From Deltaproteobacteria bacterium UBA6601 (GTDB lineage: Bacteria > Myxococcota_A > UBA796 > UBA9615): DNA of 39,600 nt. The position numbers were made by a program, and so were the translations under genes. Shown here piece by piece: positions 7,157-16,239 of this stretch (its first letter is position 1; each line of letters opens with the position of its first letter). The DNA lies in NCBI GenBank assembly GCA_002433485.1, contig DJIF01000030.1:15277-54876 (forward strand), given 5' to 3'. The notes below the pieces were generated by a model. It did no database searches, was not told where the DNA came from, and saw nothing but the letters and a program-made list of their open reading frames with translations.

Positions 7157-8479
7157 CTAAAGGGTGAAGGTGAAGTCGTCGATGATGGCACCGGGGACCA
7201 TGGCGCTCTGGGTGGAGCGCCGCTCGTAAGTTCCAGGGTCGATGAGCAGCTCTCGCTCACGGGTTAGCGTGGCGAGTTGCTCTCCAAACATCCGGTAGAA
7301 GGTCTCGTCAAAGCGCATCACGTTGAGTGGGGCGACCACCTCGCCATCTTCGACCCAGAAGGTGGCAAAACGGGTCATTCCGGTGAGGCGGCAGGAGGGT
7401 CGGTCCGAGTAGTTGAGGTAGTGCAGGTTGTTGACGAACACACCGGTGCCGAGCTCGCTGAGAACCTGATCTCTGGGCGTCTGTCCGGCCTCCATTTCTA
7501 CGGCTACCGGGCTCTCGTTGTCGTCGGCACCGTTGGTAGTGACGCTGTACTCCCTGGCTGAGCGAGGTGAGACCAGGGGGCTGGCATAGCGTCCGCCTTC
7601 AAACAGTTGAATGCGTTCGGGCTTGATGAAGCCGGACTTGCCGAAGCGGGGCGCCAGACCGCTACCTACGTGCTCACTGAGATTGAAGCAACTTGCCAGC
7701 TCCTCTTCACCCTTGACCGCACGAATTAGTGGGCTGCGCTGAGTGCGTTGGCTCTTCAGGCCAAATCCGCCCCAGCCGAGGATCGCGATCACCTCAGCCA
7801 CCGCAGTGGGGGCGAGGTAGACCCGATAGCGGCCAGGGTCAATGGTTCGCGGAGAGCGCTGCAGGACGCCCAACTCACGGCGGGCCTGGTCCATCTTGTT
7901 AGAGAACTCCTGATCGCTCCACTCGGTTCCCGCATAGCCACATTTCACTGCTTTGTCGGCGCGGTGGTAGAGGCTCCAGTCGAGGTGGAAACTGTGGCTC
8001 GAAAAGCCGTTGCGCTGCCCCAGCGAGTTGGCAAAGGCAGAGTGGATCGCGCCCCCTGCATACAGGCCAACAAAGTCGGTGCCGCGGGCGGTCTCTACGA
8101 TCCGTTCAATGACCTCAGCTGCAGCCGGGCAGCGGTCTTCGCTGTGGTGCTCGCTGGATTGTACCTCGGTGTTGTAGAGCAGGTGCGGGTCGTCGCTGAG
8201 GTGGGGGATGCGATCGCGCAGCTCGGTCAGCACCGTAGCGGCGGCCGCCTGGTCGGTTGCCAGGTCCGAGGTCAGGCTGAGCCGCGCGCCAGCCTGCCGC
8301 TGTCCGTCGATGAGGCACAGCTCAAGGTAGGCCTGCTTGACGCTGCCGGCCTGGCGCACCGCACCCTGATTCAAGCGGACGAATTCGGAGGTCTCGCCGT
8401 CGAGTGAGCAATTAAGGATTTCAGCGCCCTTGAGTTGGGCGCTGAGGTGGTCGCAGAGATTGTAGAGGAGGTTGTGCAT
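7157..8479 (-). CDS. tldE: TldE/PmbA-family protein, partner of TldD
   Basis: This 440-residue protein belongs to the TldD/PmbA superfamily but lacks the HExxxH motif, as expected for the TldE subunit. Family-like features include the N-terminal strand region with VRLNQGAVRQAG, a central APTAVAEVIAILGWGGFG segment, and the C-terminal GVFVNNLHYLNYSDRPSC and LTGMTRFATFWVEDGE. TldD and TldE form a heteromeric cytoplasmic protease whose chamber cleaves unfolded or leader-bearing peptides, known for microcin B17 maturation and CcdA degradation. The ATG follows the tldD stop by 12 bases. It is convergent with the HemC-like gene, seven bases apart. The subunit assignment (E rather than D) is based on the missing metal motif. 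Confidence 0.88.
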   Translation of the reverse strand: MHNLLYNLCDHLSAQLKGAEILNCSLDGETSEFVRLNQGAVRQAGSVKQAYLELCLIDGQRQAGARLSLTSDLATDQAAAATVLTELRDRIPHLSDDPHLLYNTEVQSSEHHSEDRCPAAAEVIERIVETARGTDFVGLYAGGAIHSAFANSLGQRNGFSSHSFHLDWSLYHRADKAVKCGYAGTEWSDQEFSNKMDQARRELGVLQRSPRTIDPGRYRVYLAPTAVAEVIAILGWGGFGLKSQRTQRSPLIRAVKGEEELASCFNLSEHVGSGLAPRFGKSGFIKPERIQLFEGGRYASPLVSPRSAREYSVTTNGADDNESPVAVEMEAGQTPRDQVLSELGTGVFVNNLHYLNYSDRPSCRLTGMTRFATFWVEDGEVVAPLNVMRFDETFYRMFGEQLATLTRERELLIDPGTYERRSTQSAMVPGAIIDDFTFTL

Positions 8480-8491
8480 GGGGTCTGTTTC

Positions 8492-9925
8492 CTAGGCTCC
8501 GCCGAAGACGTCGACATCACGGAACAAGCAGGTCGGTGAGGCGTGGCCCACCCGGATTACCTGGTTGGGTTCGCCTTTGCCGCAGTAGGGCGTACCCATG
8601 ACTTCAAAGGTGTCTTCGTTGCCGACGCCGATGAGATTGCGCCAGAAGCTGGCAGAAACCCCGCGGTAGTTGGGCTTCTTAACCACGGTGGTCAGCTCAC
8701 CGTTCTCGATGAGTTGGGCCCACTCGCAGCCAAACTGGAACTTATTGCGCGAGTCGTCGATGGACCAGGAGCAGTTGGAGCGCATGTACACACCACGTTC
8801 CACTCCGGACACCAGCTCGTCAAAGCTGGACTTGCCTGGCTCCAGGTTGAGGTTTGCCATCCGATCGATGGGGGGGCGGTTCCAGCCGTTAGCCCGCGAA
8901 TTAGCAACCCCTGATATGGCTGCACGGGCCTGTGAGGTCACGCCACCCAGCGGTCGGAGCAGGATGCCATCTTTGATGATGTACTCGCGCTGCGCCGGCA
9001 GTCCGTCGTCATCGAAGCCGTAGCTGGCGAACTGTTGCGGTCGATCCGGGTCGAAGGTGATGTTGAGTAGGTCGGAGCCGTAGCGATAGCTGCCGAACAT
9101 GTCCAGAGTGACAAAGCTGGTGCCAGCATAGTTGCGTTCATCGCCCAGGATGCGGTCGAGCTCAAGGGGGTGCCCGATGCTCTCGTGGATCTGCAGGAGC
9201 ATCTGATCGGGGGCCAGCAGCAGGCTCATCTGCTCTTCGGGGCAGTCCGGTGCGGCAAGCAGCTGGAGCGCTTCCTGCACCAGGTTTGGGCCTTCGCTGT
9301 GAAACCCCACCAGCTCGAGGACCTCAAGTCCGCCCTGACGACAGTAGCCGCGGCCTCCCAGACTACGCTGCAGGGTCTCACTGCCTTGATTGGCGACGAC
9401 CGCCAGGTCAGGCACGATCATGCTCAGCTTCTGACAGGCCCTGCTGCCGTCCGCGGCCAGGAACACGGTTTCCTCTTCTGTGAACCAGAGCGAAGCTTCC
9501 CGATCGACGATGCGCTGGTCGCCGCCCAGGCTATCGCAGCCTTTTTTCAGAAGGTCGATCTTGTCGGCCAGTGGGGTGTCGTCCCAGGAGTTGCTGACCG
9601 GGCTCTCATAGCTGGCGGTCGGCCTGGGCATGTCGATGCTGCTGAAGTCAACGACGCTGTGCTTGCGCGTGGAGTGAGCCCAGGCGCGGGCCTCCTCGGC
9701 AGCTGTCCGCAGCCCGCTCTCGCTGAGGTCGCTGGTTGCGCCGTAGCCATAGCCGCCCTGATCAATCACGGTGATCATGGCGCCCTGGTCTCGAACCGAG
9801 CGCATGGGTTGCAGCACTCCCTGGCGTACCCAGAGTTGTTCGGAGCGGGTCGTGACGAGCCGCATTGAGCAGAACTCAACCGCTGGCGCGACCTTTTTGA
9901 AGCGTCTTTCGATGGTCTCAGTCAT
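8492..9925 (-). CDS. tldD: TldD-family metallopeptidase subunit
   Basis: The product is 477 residues, close to E. coli TldD. The zinc motif is visible as QIHESIGHPLELDR, giving HExxxH with the trailing Glu-x-Asp-Arg typical of TldD. A late CGKGEP near the C-terminus fits the conserved Cys that completes the metal site. The N-terminal part (RSEQLWVRQGVLQPMRSVRDQG) forms the family's strand-rich domain. It should act with the downstream tldE product as a cytoplasmic peptidase. No substrate peptide gene is recognisable nearby. It is the second gene after ggt on the same strand, after a 154-base gap with two hairpins. An AGGA about 11 bases upstream of the ATG is the only visible ribosome binding site. 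Confidence 0.92.
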   Translation of the reverse strand: MTETIERRFKKVAPAVEFCSMRLVTTRSEQLWVRQGVLQPMRSVRDQGAMITVIDQGGYGYGATSDLSESGLRTAAEEARAWAHSTRKHSVVDFSSIDMPRPTASYESPVSNSWDDTPLADKIDLLKKGCDSLGGDQRIVDREASLWFTEEETVFLAADGSRACQKLSMIVPDLAVVANQGSETLQRSLGGRGYCRQGGLEVLELVGFHSEGPNLVQEALQLLAAPDCPEEQMSLLLAPDQMLLQIHESIGHPLELDRILGDERNYAGTSFVTLDMFGSYRYGSDLLNITFDPDRPQQFASYGFDDDGLPAQREYIIKDGILLRPLGGVTSQARAAISGVANSRANGWNRPPIDRMANLNLEPGKSSFDELVSGVERGVYMRSNCSWSIDDSRNKFQFGCEWAQLIENGELTTVVKKPNYRGVSASFWRNLIGVGNEDTFEVMGTPYCGKGEPNQVIRVGHASPTCLFRDVDVFGGA

Positions 9926-9944
9926 GTTGTTGGCGGTCCTGGTT

Positions 9945-10004
9945 GACGACCTGAGACGAGCCTCAAGGTCAGGGCGTCGAAAGGTAGCGCAAAGCTGTTG
10001 CGCT
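9945..10004. other. Two stem-loops between ggt and tldD
   Basis: Inverted repeat 9945-9954/9969-9978 pairs at nine of ten positions around a 14-base loop. Hairpin 9986-10004 is a perfect 7-bp stem (AGCGCAA/TTGCGCT) with a 5-base loop. On the minus strand, in which ggt and tldD are read, neither is followed by a T-run of terminator length. They could attenuate read-through or protect an mRNA end. Confidence 0.35.
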
Positions 10005-10079
10005 TGCGAGGGATAGTCGCAGTACAGCTCGATTCGGCTAGCAGGGAACAGCGCGCTATGGCTCTGCGAGCCTCAGTAT

Positions 10080-11687
10080 TCAGCTGACTGCGGTCTTGCC
10101 AACGCCGACCCTGCGAGGGTCTCCGACGGCTTCGATCCTGCCGTCGGCCTTGAGACCAGCTGAGTGAACTCCGCCAAAGTAAAGGTGTCTGCCTTCGAAG
10201 CGCGCCAGCTTTCGGTTGGCGCCGCAGATCGCCTGCAGATAGTCGGGGCCCTGGTCGAGCACTTCCACTTGAATGGTCTGCTCTTCGACATGGATCCTGG
10301 GTTGCAGAATGGCTTGCTCCAGGCTCATGGCCCCGTCCATCAGATAGCTGACCACCTGCAGCATCGCGGTGCGAATACGATTGGACCCTCCGGTACCCAG
10401 GGCGATGACTCCACCGCCGGGTCCGACCAGCAGCGCTGGGGTCATCATGGTGCGTAGGGGTGAGCCAACCGGGCCCTGGTGGAAGCCAAGTGGATGGATG
10501 TCGTCTTCTCCCAGAAAGTTGTTGACGGGGAAGCCAGTGCTGGGCCAAAGCAGTCCACAGGTCTCGCCGTTGCTGGAGGTGAAGGCGACTGCATTGCCAT
10601 CTTTGTCGACGGTTGAGATGTGAGTAGTGTTGCCGGGCACCGGCCCCAGCGGTGCGCCTTTGGGGGGTAGCTCTGCGAGCTGCTGGCGGAGAGCGGTGCG
10701 CAGCTCATCCGCGTAGCGGTCGATGGTGGTTGGGGCCAGCAGGCGCTCGATGGTTCCGGGCTCGAACAGGTCTCGGTCGAAGCCCTCATGACGGACCCGT
10801 TCAGTGGCGGACATGACTGCGGCCAGGCAGCGGGAGCGCCAATGGGGGTCGTTGCTCTGCTCATCCAGGCGGTCCAGGAGTAGCAGGCCAAAGGCAACCA
10901 AGGCCCCGCCAGCACAGGGCGGGGGTGGCAGGTAGAGGCGAGCACCCCTGTAGGCCACTTCTAGAGGCTCAAGGAAACGCACCTCATAGTGCTCGAGGTC
11001 GTGCAGGCCGAGGGAGCCGTGGGGCGGTCCAAAGGTCTCTACCAGGGACCGGGCGTGGTGGCCGCAGGTGAATGGGGCGGCGCCTTCTCGAGCGAAGTCC
11101 TCCAGAGCTGAGGCGACCTTCTCAGACCTCACTGTGGCGCCCTCAGCGAGGGGCATCCCGTCTGGCGCGAACACCGCCGCCGAGCAACTCCCTAGTCGCA
11201 AAATCGGGGCCAGCATGGTGGACACCACCTCGGTGGCCTTGGTCGCCGTCCATCCTTTTCGAGCGCAGGTAATGGCGTGCTCTGCGAGTCGCTCGCGCGG
11301 CAGGGTACACCAGCGCTGGTGGAAGGCCTCAAAGCCGGCTGCAATACTGGGCACCGCTACCGAGCCAGCTCCAGCATGGAAAAACTGAGTGGTTGGGCCG
11401 TAGTTAACGGCGAGTTGCGTGAAGTTTCGGGCCTCAAGGCCGTGGCCATGTCCGGGAAACACCGAGAAGCAATCGAGCACTTCGACCGTTCCGCTACGAC
11501 CGTCCCGGACGGTGAACACACCGCCACCGCCAAAGCCCATCAGCAGGGGCTCACAGACAGCAGCCGTGAGGGCCGCTGCCAAGGCAGCGTCCATGGCGTT
11601 GCCGCCTGCCTTGAGGGCGTCAATGGCCGCGTGGGTTGTCTCGGGGTGGCCGGTAGCGGCCGAGCCCAGGGGTTGCATCCCGATCAT
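10080..11687 (-). CDS. ggt: Gamma-glutamyltranspeptidase-family Ntn hydrolase
   Basis: This 535-residue protein has the GGT architecture: an N-terminal ATGHPETTHAAIDALKAGGN segment, a DAALAAALT helix, and the autocleavage site GNTTHISTVDKDGNAVA, with the nucleophile Thr at about 354. The C-terminal subunit contains the GSPLRTMMTPALLV and GTGGSNRIRTAMLQV motifs. GGTs transfer or hydrolyse gamma-glutamyl groups, for example of glutathione; relatives deacylate other amides. Many bacterial GGTs are periplasmic, but no signal peptide is seen here, so this enzyme appears cytoplasmic. The start may be ATG 11687 or, three codons on, ATG 11678. It heads the ggt-tldD-tldE run. A fused 5-oxoprolinase elsewhere in the window (30010-33594) could use its product; that link is inference. 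Confidence 0.9.
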   Translation of the reverse strand: MIGMQPLGSAATGHPETTHAAIDALKAGGNAMDAALAAALTAAVCEPLLMGFGGGGVFTVRDGRSGTVEVLDCFSVFPGHGHGLEARNFTQLAVNYGPTTQFFHAGAGSVAVPSIAAGFEAFHQRWCTLPRERLAEHAITCARKGWTATKATEVVSTMLAPILRLGSCSAAVFAPDGMPLAEGATVRSEKVASALEDFAREGAAPFTCGHHARSLVETFGPPHGSLGLHDLEHYEVRFLEPLEVAYRGARLYLPPPPCAGGALVAFGLLLLDRLDEQSNDPHWRSRCLAAVMSATERVRHEGFDRDLFEPGTIERLLAPTTIDRYADELRTALRQQLAELPPKGAPLGPVPGNTTHISTVDKDGNAVAFTSSNGETCGLLWPSTGFPVNNFLGEDDIHPLGFHQGPVGSPLRTMMTPALLVGPGGGVIALGTGGSNRIRTAMLQVVSYLMDGAMSLEQAILQPRIHVEEQTIQVEVLDQGPDYLQAICGANRKLARFEGRHLYFGGVHSAGLKADGRIEAVGDPRRVGVGKTAVS

Positions 11688-11872
11688 CGCTCAGAAAACT
11701 AGCAGGTTCCTGGCCGTAGTTTCGCGGTCAGGCTGTTGATTTTGGTCAAATTCTGCTGCTTGCTGTGCGGAGTGCCCCAGTCCATCTCCCATCCCTGCTA
11801 CCATCGCCACCGATTCTGGCCCCGGTGGTTTTTTGTGCTGTAGGTGCCGAACTGCGGTGGAGGATAGAGGCA

Positions 11873-14683
11873 GTGAACGAAGCAGGTCAGCAGTTGTCCC
11901 TCCTGGGCGTGGAGGGGGCTGAGGATTCCGCGCCTCCTGTTCCGGAATCGTCGCCGTCTGTAACCGCTACGGAGGCGGCCCCGGTTAACCAGGTCGCTGC
12001 CGATGGTCGACCCAGTGTCTATCTGGTGGATGGGCCCAACATCGCCTTTCGCGCTCACTACGCCATTCGCAACCTGACCAACTCACGGGGTGAGGCGACT
12101 GGGGCTTTGTATGGCTACTGCGCCATGTTGTTCAAGTTGGTTAAGGACTATCAGCCCGATCACCTGGTGCTGTGCTGGGATCCGCCTGGTGGGACTTTTC
12201 GAAACGAGTTGTACCCCGACTACAAGGGGACTCGTCCGGACATGCCCGATGAACTGAGGCGGCAGATGCCGATCTTCCCCAGGGTAGCGGAAGCCCTGGG
12301 CATCGCCCATGTGGTGCTGGAGGGCTACGAGGCCGATGACGTGATCGGCACCCTTGCCACCCGTTGGAAGGAGTCTTGTGACGTCACCATAGTTACTGGC
12401 GACAAGGACATGATGCAGCTCGTCGACGGCAGCCGCGTCACCATCCTCGACACCATGAAGGACCAGCGAATTGGTCCGCAGCAGGTAGTCGAGAAGTGGG
12501 GCGTACCCCCGGAGCGGATCATCGACATCCTGGCGTTGATGGGTGATAGCTCGGACAACATTCCCGGGGTTGCCGGGATCGGTAAGAAGGGAGCTGCCGA
12601 TCTGATCCAGAACTACGGGCCCATCGAGGAGGTCTTTGCTCACGCTGAGGAGGTCAAGGGCCGGAGCCGTAAGCCACTGCTCGCCGAGGGCGCTTTGGAC
12701 AGTGCCAAGCTCAGCTACACCTTGGCGACCATTGACTGTGAAGTGGCGGTGGAGCTCGACCTGGAGGGAGCCAGCTATCGCTTTCCGCCTGAGCAGGTCG
12801 GTCCGGTGCGGGAGCTGTTTCAGGAGCTTGAGTTCCATCGTTTTCTGGCCGACCTGGGCGGTGATATGAAGTCTCTGTCTTCGGATCGCTATGTCTGTGT
12901 CACCGAAGATGAGCAGCTTCGCGATCTGGTGGACGCGTTGTCGGCCGCGGAGCAGATCTCCGTGGATACGGAGACCACATCGCTGGACCCCATGAGGGCC
13001 GAGCTGGTGGGCATCTCTTTTTGTGTGGACGATGAGCAGGCCTTCTACGTGCCCCTTGCACACACTGGAGAGGGGGCAGATCGACAGCTCCCGACCCGTC
13101 GGGTCAAGCTCTATCTCAAGTCGATCCTGGGCAACCCTTCAAAGCGCTTTCTGGGACAGAATCTGAAGTATGACGCGGTGGTGTTGGAGCGGGCAGGGAT
13201 GCCCCTGGCCAACATTGGTGGCGATACTTTAATCGCTTCCTATCTGCTCAATCCCGGTCGCCGCTCGCACAAGCTCGATGGTCTGGCGCTCACCTGGCTG
13301 CAGCACAAGATGGTGGCTTACGACGAGGTGACTGAGGATAGCGATGGTCAGTTCGCGCCCATCCCTCTCGCTCAGGCGACTGAATATGCCGCAGAAGACG
13401 CGCATGTCGTGCATCGACTCTACCCGGCGATGACCGAGGCCCTAGATGAGGCGGGCTTGATGCCCTTGTATCGCGATGTGGAGGTGCCGCTGGTGGGGGT
13501 GCTGGCGCGCATGGAGCAGCGGGGGGTCCTGGTCGATGTGGATCTGCTGCAGCAATACAGCGCCGAGCTTGCTACTGAGATTGAGGCGGCGGAAGCGCGC
13601 TGCTGGGAACACGCTGGACGGGAGTTCAACACCGCCTCACCCAAGCAGCTGGCGCAGATTCTGTTTGAGGACCTTGAGCTGCCGGTCGTGCGCAAGACCA
13701 AGACCGGGCCGTCGACTGATGCTTCGGTGTTGGAGGAACTGGCCCACGCGCACCCCCTGCCCGAAGCGATCCTTCGCTTTCGTATGCTCGCCAAGCTGAA
13801 GTCCACCTACGTGGACGCGCTGCCTCCGCTGGTGAATCCTCGGACGGGTAGGATTCATTCCAATTTCAACCAGAGCGTTGCAGCCACCGGAAGGTTGTCT
13901 TCCAACAACCCAAATCTGCAGAACATCCCAATTCGGACCGCCGAGGGGCGCCGCGTGCGCGAGGCCTTTGTTGCCGCACCCGGCTTTCGTCTGCTGAGTG
14001 CAGACTACTCGCAGGTTGAGTTGCGCCTGTTGGCCCATCTGTGCGGTGGCGAAGGGGGCTTCGCCAGGGCCTTTGCCTCTGGCAGCGATGTACATCGGGC
14101 AACGGCAGCCGAGGTCTTTGAAGTTGCTGAGGGGCAAGTAACAGACGAGCAGCGTAGGGCCGCCAAGGCGATCAATTTTGGACTGGTCTACGGGCAGACC
14201 GAGTATGGCCTGTCGAAGACGCTACGGATCTCGCGCAAGGAGGCCAGCGCTTACATTGAGCGCTACAAGGAGCGGTATCCCGAGATTGATCGCTACATGG
14301 ACCGCTGCGTCGAAGAGGCTCGGGAACGGGGCTTTGTCACCACCCTGTTGGGGAGGAAGAGGTCGATTTCAGGCTTGACCTCATCCAACTACAACCAGCG
14401 TCAGTCGGCTCGCCGCACAGCGGTTAACACCCCGGTCCAGGGCAGCGCCGCTGATGTGATTAAAGTGGCGATGATCAAGGTTGACGAACTCCTTCGTTCT
14501 GGGGCGCTCGGTGATACTCGGCTGCTTCTCCAGGTACATGACGAGTTGGTTCTGGAGGTGCCCGAGGCGCGCCTTGAAGAGGTGCGCTCCACGGTGGTCT
14601 CAGTGATGGAGGCAGCACTGCCTCTGTCGGTAGCCCTCAAAGTGGAATCTGGAGACGGTCTGAACTGGCAGGAGGCGCATTGA
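11873..14683 (+). CDS. polA: DNA polymerase I
   Basis: With the GTG start at 11873 the protein has 936 residues, like typical Pol I. GGAGG lies nine bases before this GTG, and sequence further upstream does not resemble the family. A Pro/Ser-rich stretch of about 45 residues precedes the 5' nuclease (about 48-330: YLVDGPNIAFRAHYA, GYEADDVIGT, VTGDKDMMQLV, GDSSDNIPGVAGIG). The 3'-5' exonuclease keeps its DxE (VDTETTSLDP, near 365) and a later EDAHV, so proofreading should be active. Polymerase motif A is DYSQVELR (near 711), motif B is KAINFGLVYG with Phe at the discriminator position, and motif C is VHDELVLEVP (near 889). It fills gaps and removes primers. The histidine-kinase-like gene follows at once. 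Confidence 0.97.
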   Translation: MNEAGQQLSLLGVEGAEDSAPPVPESSPSVTATEAAPVNQVAADGRPSVYLVDGPNIAFRAHYAIRNLTNSRGEATGALYGYCAMLFKLVKDYQPDHLVLCWDPPGGTFRNELYPDYKGTRPDMPDELRRQMPIFPRVAEALGIAHVVLEGYEADDVIGTLATRWKESCDVTIVTGDKDMMQLVDGSRVTILDTMKDQRIGPQQVVEKWGVPPERIIDILALMGDSSDNIPGVAGIGKKGAADLIQNYGPIEEVFAHAEEVKGRSRKPLLAEGALDSAKLSYTLATIDCEVAVELDLEGASYRFPPEQVGPVRELFQELEFHRFLADLGGDMKSLSSDRYVCVTEDEQLRDLVDALSAAEQISVDTETTSLDPMRAELVGISFCVDDEQAFYVPLAHTGEGADRQLPTRRVKLYLKSILGNPSKRFLGQNLKYDAVVLERAGMPLANIGGDTLIASYLLNPGRRSHKLDGLALTWLQHKMVAYDEVTEDSDGQFAPIPLAQATEYAAEDAHVVHRLYPAMTEALDEAGLMPLYRDVEVPLVGVLARMEQRGVLVDVDLLQQYSAELATEIEAAEARCWEHAGREFNTASPKQLAQILFEDLELPVVRKTKTGPSTDASVLEELAHAHPLPEAILRFRMLAKLKSTYVDALPPLVNPRTGRIHSNFNQSVAATGRLSSNNPNLQNIPIRTAEGRRVREAFVAAPGFRLLSADYSQVELRLLAHLCGGEGGFARAFASGSDVHRATAAEVFEVAEGQVTDEQRRAAKAINFGLVYGQTEYGLSKTLRISRKEASAYIERYKERYPEIDRYMDRCVEEARERGFVTTLLGRKRSISGLTSSNYNQRQSARRTAVNTPVQGSAADVIKVAMIKVDELLRSGALGDTRLLLQVHDELVLEVPEARLEEVRSTVVSVMEAALPLSVALKVESGDGLNWQEAH

Positions 14684-14685
14684 AT

Positions 14686-15489
14686 ATGGAGCGAGATGGA
14701 CAATCGGTGGCGACTCATGAGAGCGCACAGGAGGTTTCAAGTGATGCCGTTGGTCTGCTCGCTGAGGTAGAGTCGCAGGGCAGCGAGTTGGGGCACCTGG
14801 AGCGAGCCGCGTCGCTCGGGTATCTACTGGGTGCGATATCGCACGAGATCAACAACCATCTGACCAACCTTTTGCTGGGTGCCGATGCGGGACCCGGTGA
14901 AGACAGTCAGCAGGTGGTCGAGCGAATGACGGCTCAGGCGCAGCGCGCTGGCGAGGTGGTTGCGCGCTTTCAGAAGCTGGCCAGGGAGAATCTGTCCCGC
15001 GGCCGGGATCGGGTGGACCTGGGCGAGCTGAGCTCTCGCGTGGTCTGGTGGCTTGAGCAGAACGCTGGTCAGTCGATGCCCGCGGTGTTGCACCCCGAGC
15101 AGCCTGTGGTGGTGATGGCAGGGCGGCAGAATCTCTTACGCGCGTTGAGTAATCTGGCCAGGGTTGCGGCCGGCAGCCGATCAGAGAAGGTCTTCTTCGC
15201 GGTTGCAGTGGAGCAGGCGCCGCGGTCTCTATGGGCGCCATCAGGGGACGCCGTCGATATGGCATCGCTGCGCATTCGTTGTGGTGTTCCTCCCGCTGAA
15301 GAAAGTGTGCGTCTCAAGGAGCTCGTTGATGACTTCTTCGGTTGTGACCGGGATCAGGAAGATGTTGCCTTGATGGCGGCATGGGAGGTGATCCGAAAGC
15401 TCAGGGGGCGTCTGCAGCTCTATGGCGGCGGCCCTGGAGAAGGCTTTGAAGCACTGGTGCTACTACCACTTGCGCCGGACCTTGACTGA
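14686..15489 (+). CDS. Histidine-kinase-like protein with degenerate ATPase half
   Basis: The product has 267 residues and no membrane segment. A HisKA-type helix pair contains the H-box LLGAISHEINNHLTNLL with the candidate phospho-His at residue 53. A second half resembles a HATPase_c domain: LLRALSNLARVAAG looks like an N-box. However, no DxGxG or GxGxG nucleotide-binding loops are visible; the corresponding places read CGVPPAEES and DVALMAAWEVIRKLRGRLQL. It may be a dimerising phosphotransfer or scaffold protein rather than an active kinase. GGAGG sits ten bases before ATG 14686; a TTG at 14680 is an alternative that overlaps the polA stop. No sensor domain or adjacent response regulator is present. 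Confidence 0.65.
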   Translation: MERDGQSVATHESAQEVSSDAVGLLAEVESQGSELGHLERAASLGYLLGAISHEINNHLTNLLLGADAGPGEDSQQVVERMTAQAQRAGEVVARFQKLARENLSRGRDRVDLGELSSRVVWWLEQNAGQSMPAVLHPEQPVVVMAGRQNLLRALSNLARVAAGSRSEKVFFAVAVEQAPRSLWAPSGDAVDMASLRIRCGVPPAEESVRLKELVDDFFGCDRDQEDVALMAAWEVIRKLRGRLQLYGGGPGEGFEALVLLPLAPDLD

Positions 15490-15633
15490 ATTTTTTGCGG
15501 AACTCTGAATGGTTTTGCTTCGAGCTTCGTCTATCCCAACAAATCCGGCTCTTCGGCGTGTTGCCGAGGGCGGGAGTCTAGAGCCGTATCGGGGCAGTCC
15601 TTGAGCTGGGACACCGATGAGATGGGAGCGCTC

Positions 15634-16239
15634 ATGGGAGACGCTGCGAAGCTGAGCGGAACGCAGATGGCTGGCGAGACCTCTGATCAGGAACTGGTCG
15701 AGCGGATCATCGAGGGTGAGCGCGATCTGTACCGGGTGCTGGTTGACCGCTATCAGGGCCGGGTGTTTCGAGTTGCTTTCGGCTTGATGCGCAATCAGGA
15801 GGATGCTCGTGAGGTGACCCAGGAGGCCTTTATTAAAGCCTATCGGAGCCTGCCGAGCTTTCGGCGCGACTCGTCCTTTTACACCTGGATTTACCGGATC
15901 ACGATCAACCTTGGCATCGATCAGAAACGTAAAGCCTATCGGTCTCGAGAGACGCCCCTGGATGAGGGTCGGCTGCATCTGTCTGATGCTCATCAAACCG
16001 GTCCGCGCCCCCTGCCTGGTCCGGGACAGAGCCTGCGCCGTAGGGAGTTGGCGGGTCGCATCGGTGAAGCCATCGCTGAGCTTCCTGAGGACCAGCGGCA
16101 GGTGGTCCTGCTGCGTGAGGTGCAGGGGCTCAGCTACAAGGAGATCGCCGAGACCGTCGGGGTCGCTGAGGGAACGGTGATGTCGCGCCTGTTTTATGCG
16201 CGCAAGAAACTTCAGGTGCTGTTGGAGGATCTGCGGTGA
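15634..16239 (+). CDS. ECF-type RNA polymerase sigma factor
   Basis: The roughly 201-residue protein has sigma region 2 (about residues 30-100: RNQEDAREVTQEAFIKAY, then SFYTWIYRITINLGIDQKR) and region 4 (about 138-192: LPEDQRQVVLLREVQGLSY, then EIAETVGVAEGTVMSRLFYAR). This is the RpoE-like ECF layout. A Pro/Gly-rich linker joins the regions. Starts at TTG 15601, ATG 15622 and ATG 15634 are all in frame; the last is used because GGGAG lies five bases upstream. The downstream membrane protein overlaps its stop and is the likely anti-sigma factor. The sigma factor should therefore be held at the membrane until an envelope signal releases it. I could not find a convincing autoregulated promoter. 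Confidence 0.92.
   Translation: MGDAAKLSGTQMAGETSDQELVERIIEGERDLYRVLVDRYQGRVFRVAFGLMRNQEDAREVTQEAFIKAYRSLPSFRRDSSFYTWIYRITINLGIDQKRKAYRSRETPLDEGRLHLSDAHQTGPRPLPGPGQSLRRRELAGRIGEAIAELPEDQRQVVLLREVQGLSYKEIAETVGVAEGTVMSRLFYARKKLQVLLEDLR

Noticed and set aside
11765..11872. N-terminal extension of PolA from 11765
   Set aside because: The extra 36 residues do not resemble Pol I, and GTG 11873 has a well-placed GGAGG.
12083..13063. Long antisense open frame (326 codons) across polA
   Set aside because: It lies wholly opposite well-conserved polA domains, has no recognisable motif, and is explained by GC-rich codon bias.
15491..15496. Run of six T after the histidine-kinase-like gene as an intrinsic terminator
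   Set aside because: No stable GC-rich stem precedes it; only a 4-bp pairing is visible.
15482..15510. TTGACT with CTGAAT as a sigma-70 promoter for the sigma operon
   Set aside because: The -10 candidate lacks the conserved A at position 2 and matches only three positions.
15499..15533. GGAAC ... CGTCTA upstream of the sigma gene, as an autoregulated ECF promoter
   Set aside because: The spacer is about 24 bases, well over the 16-18 usual for ECF promoters.
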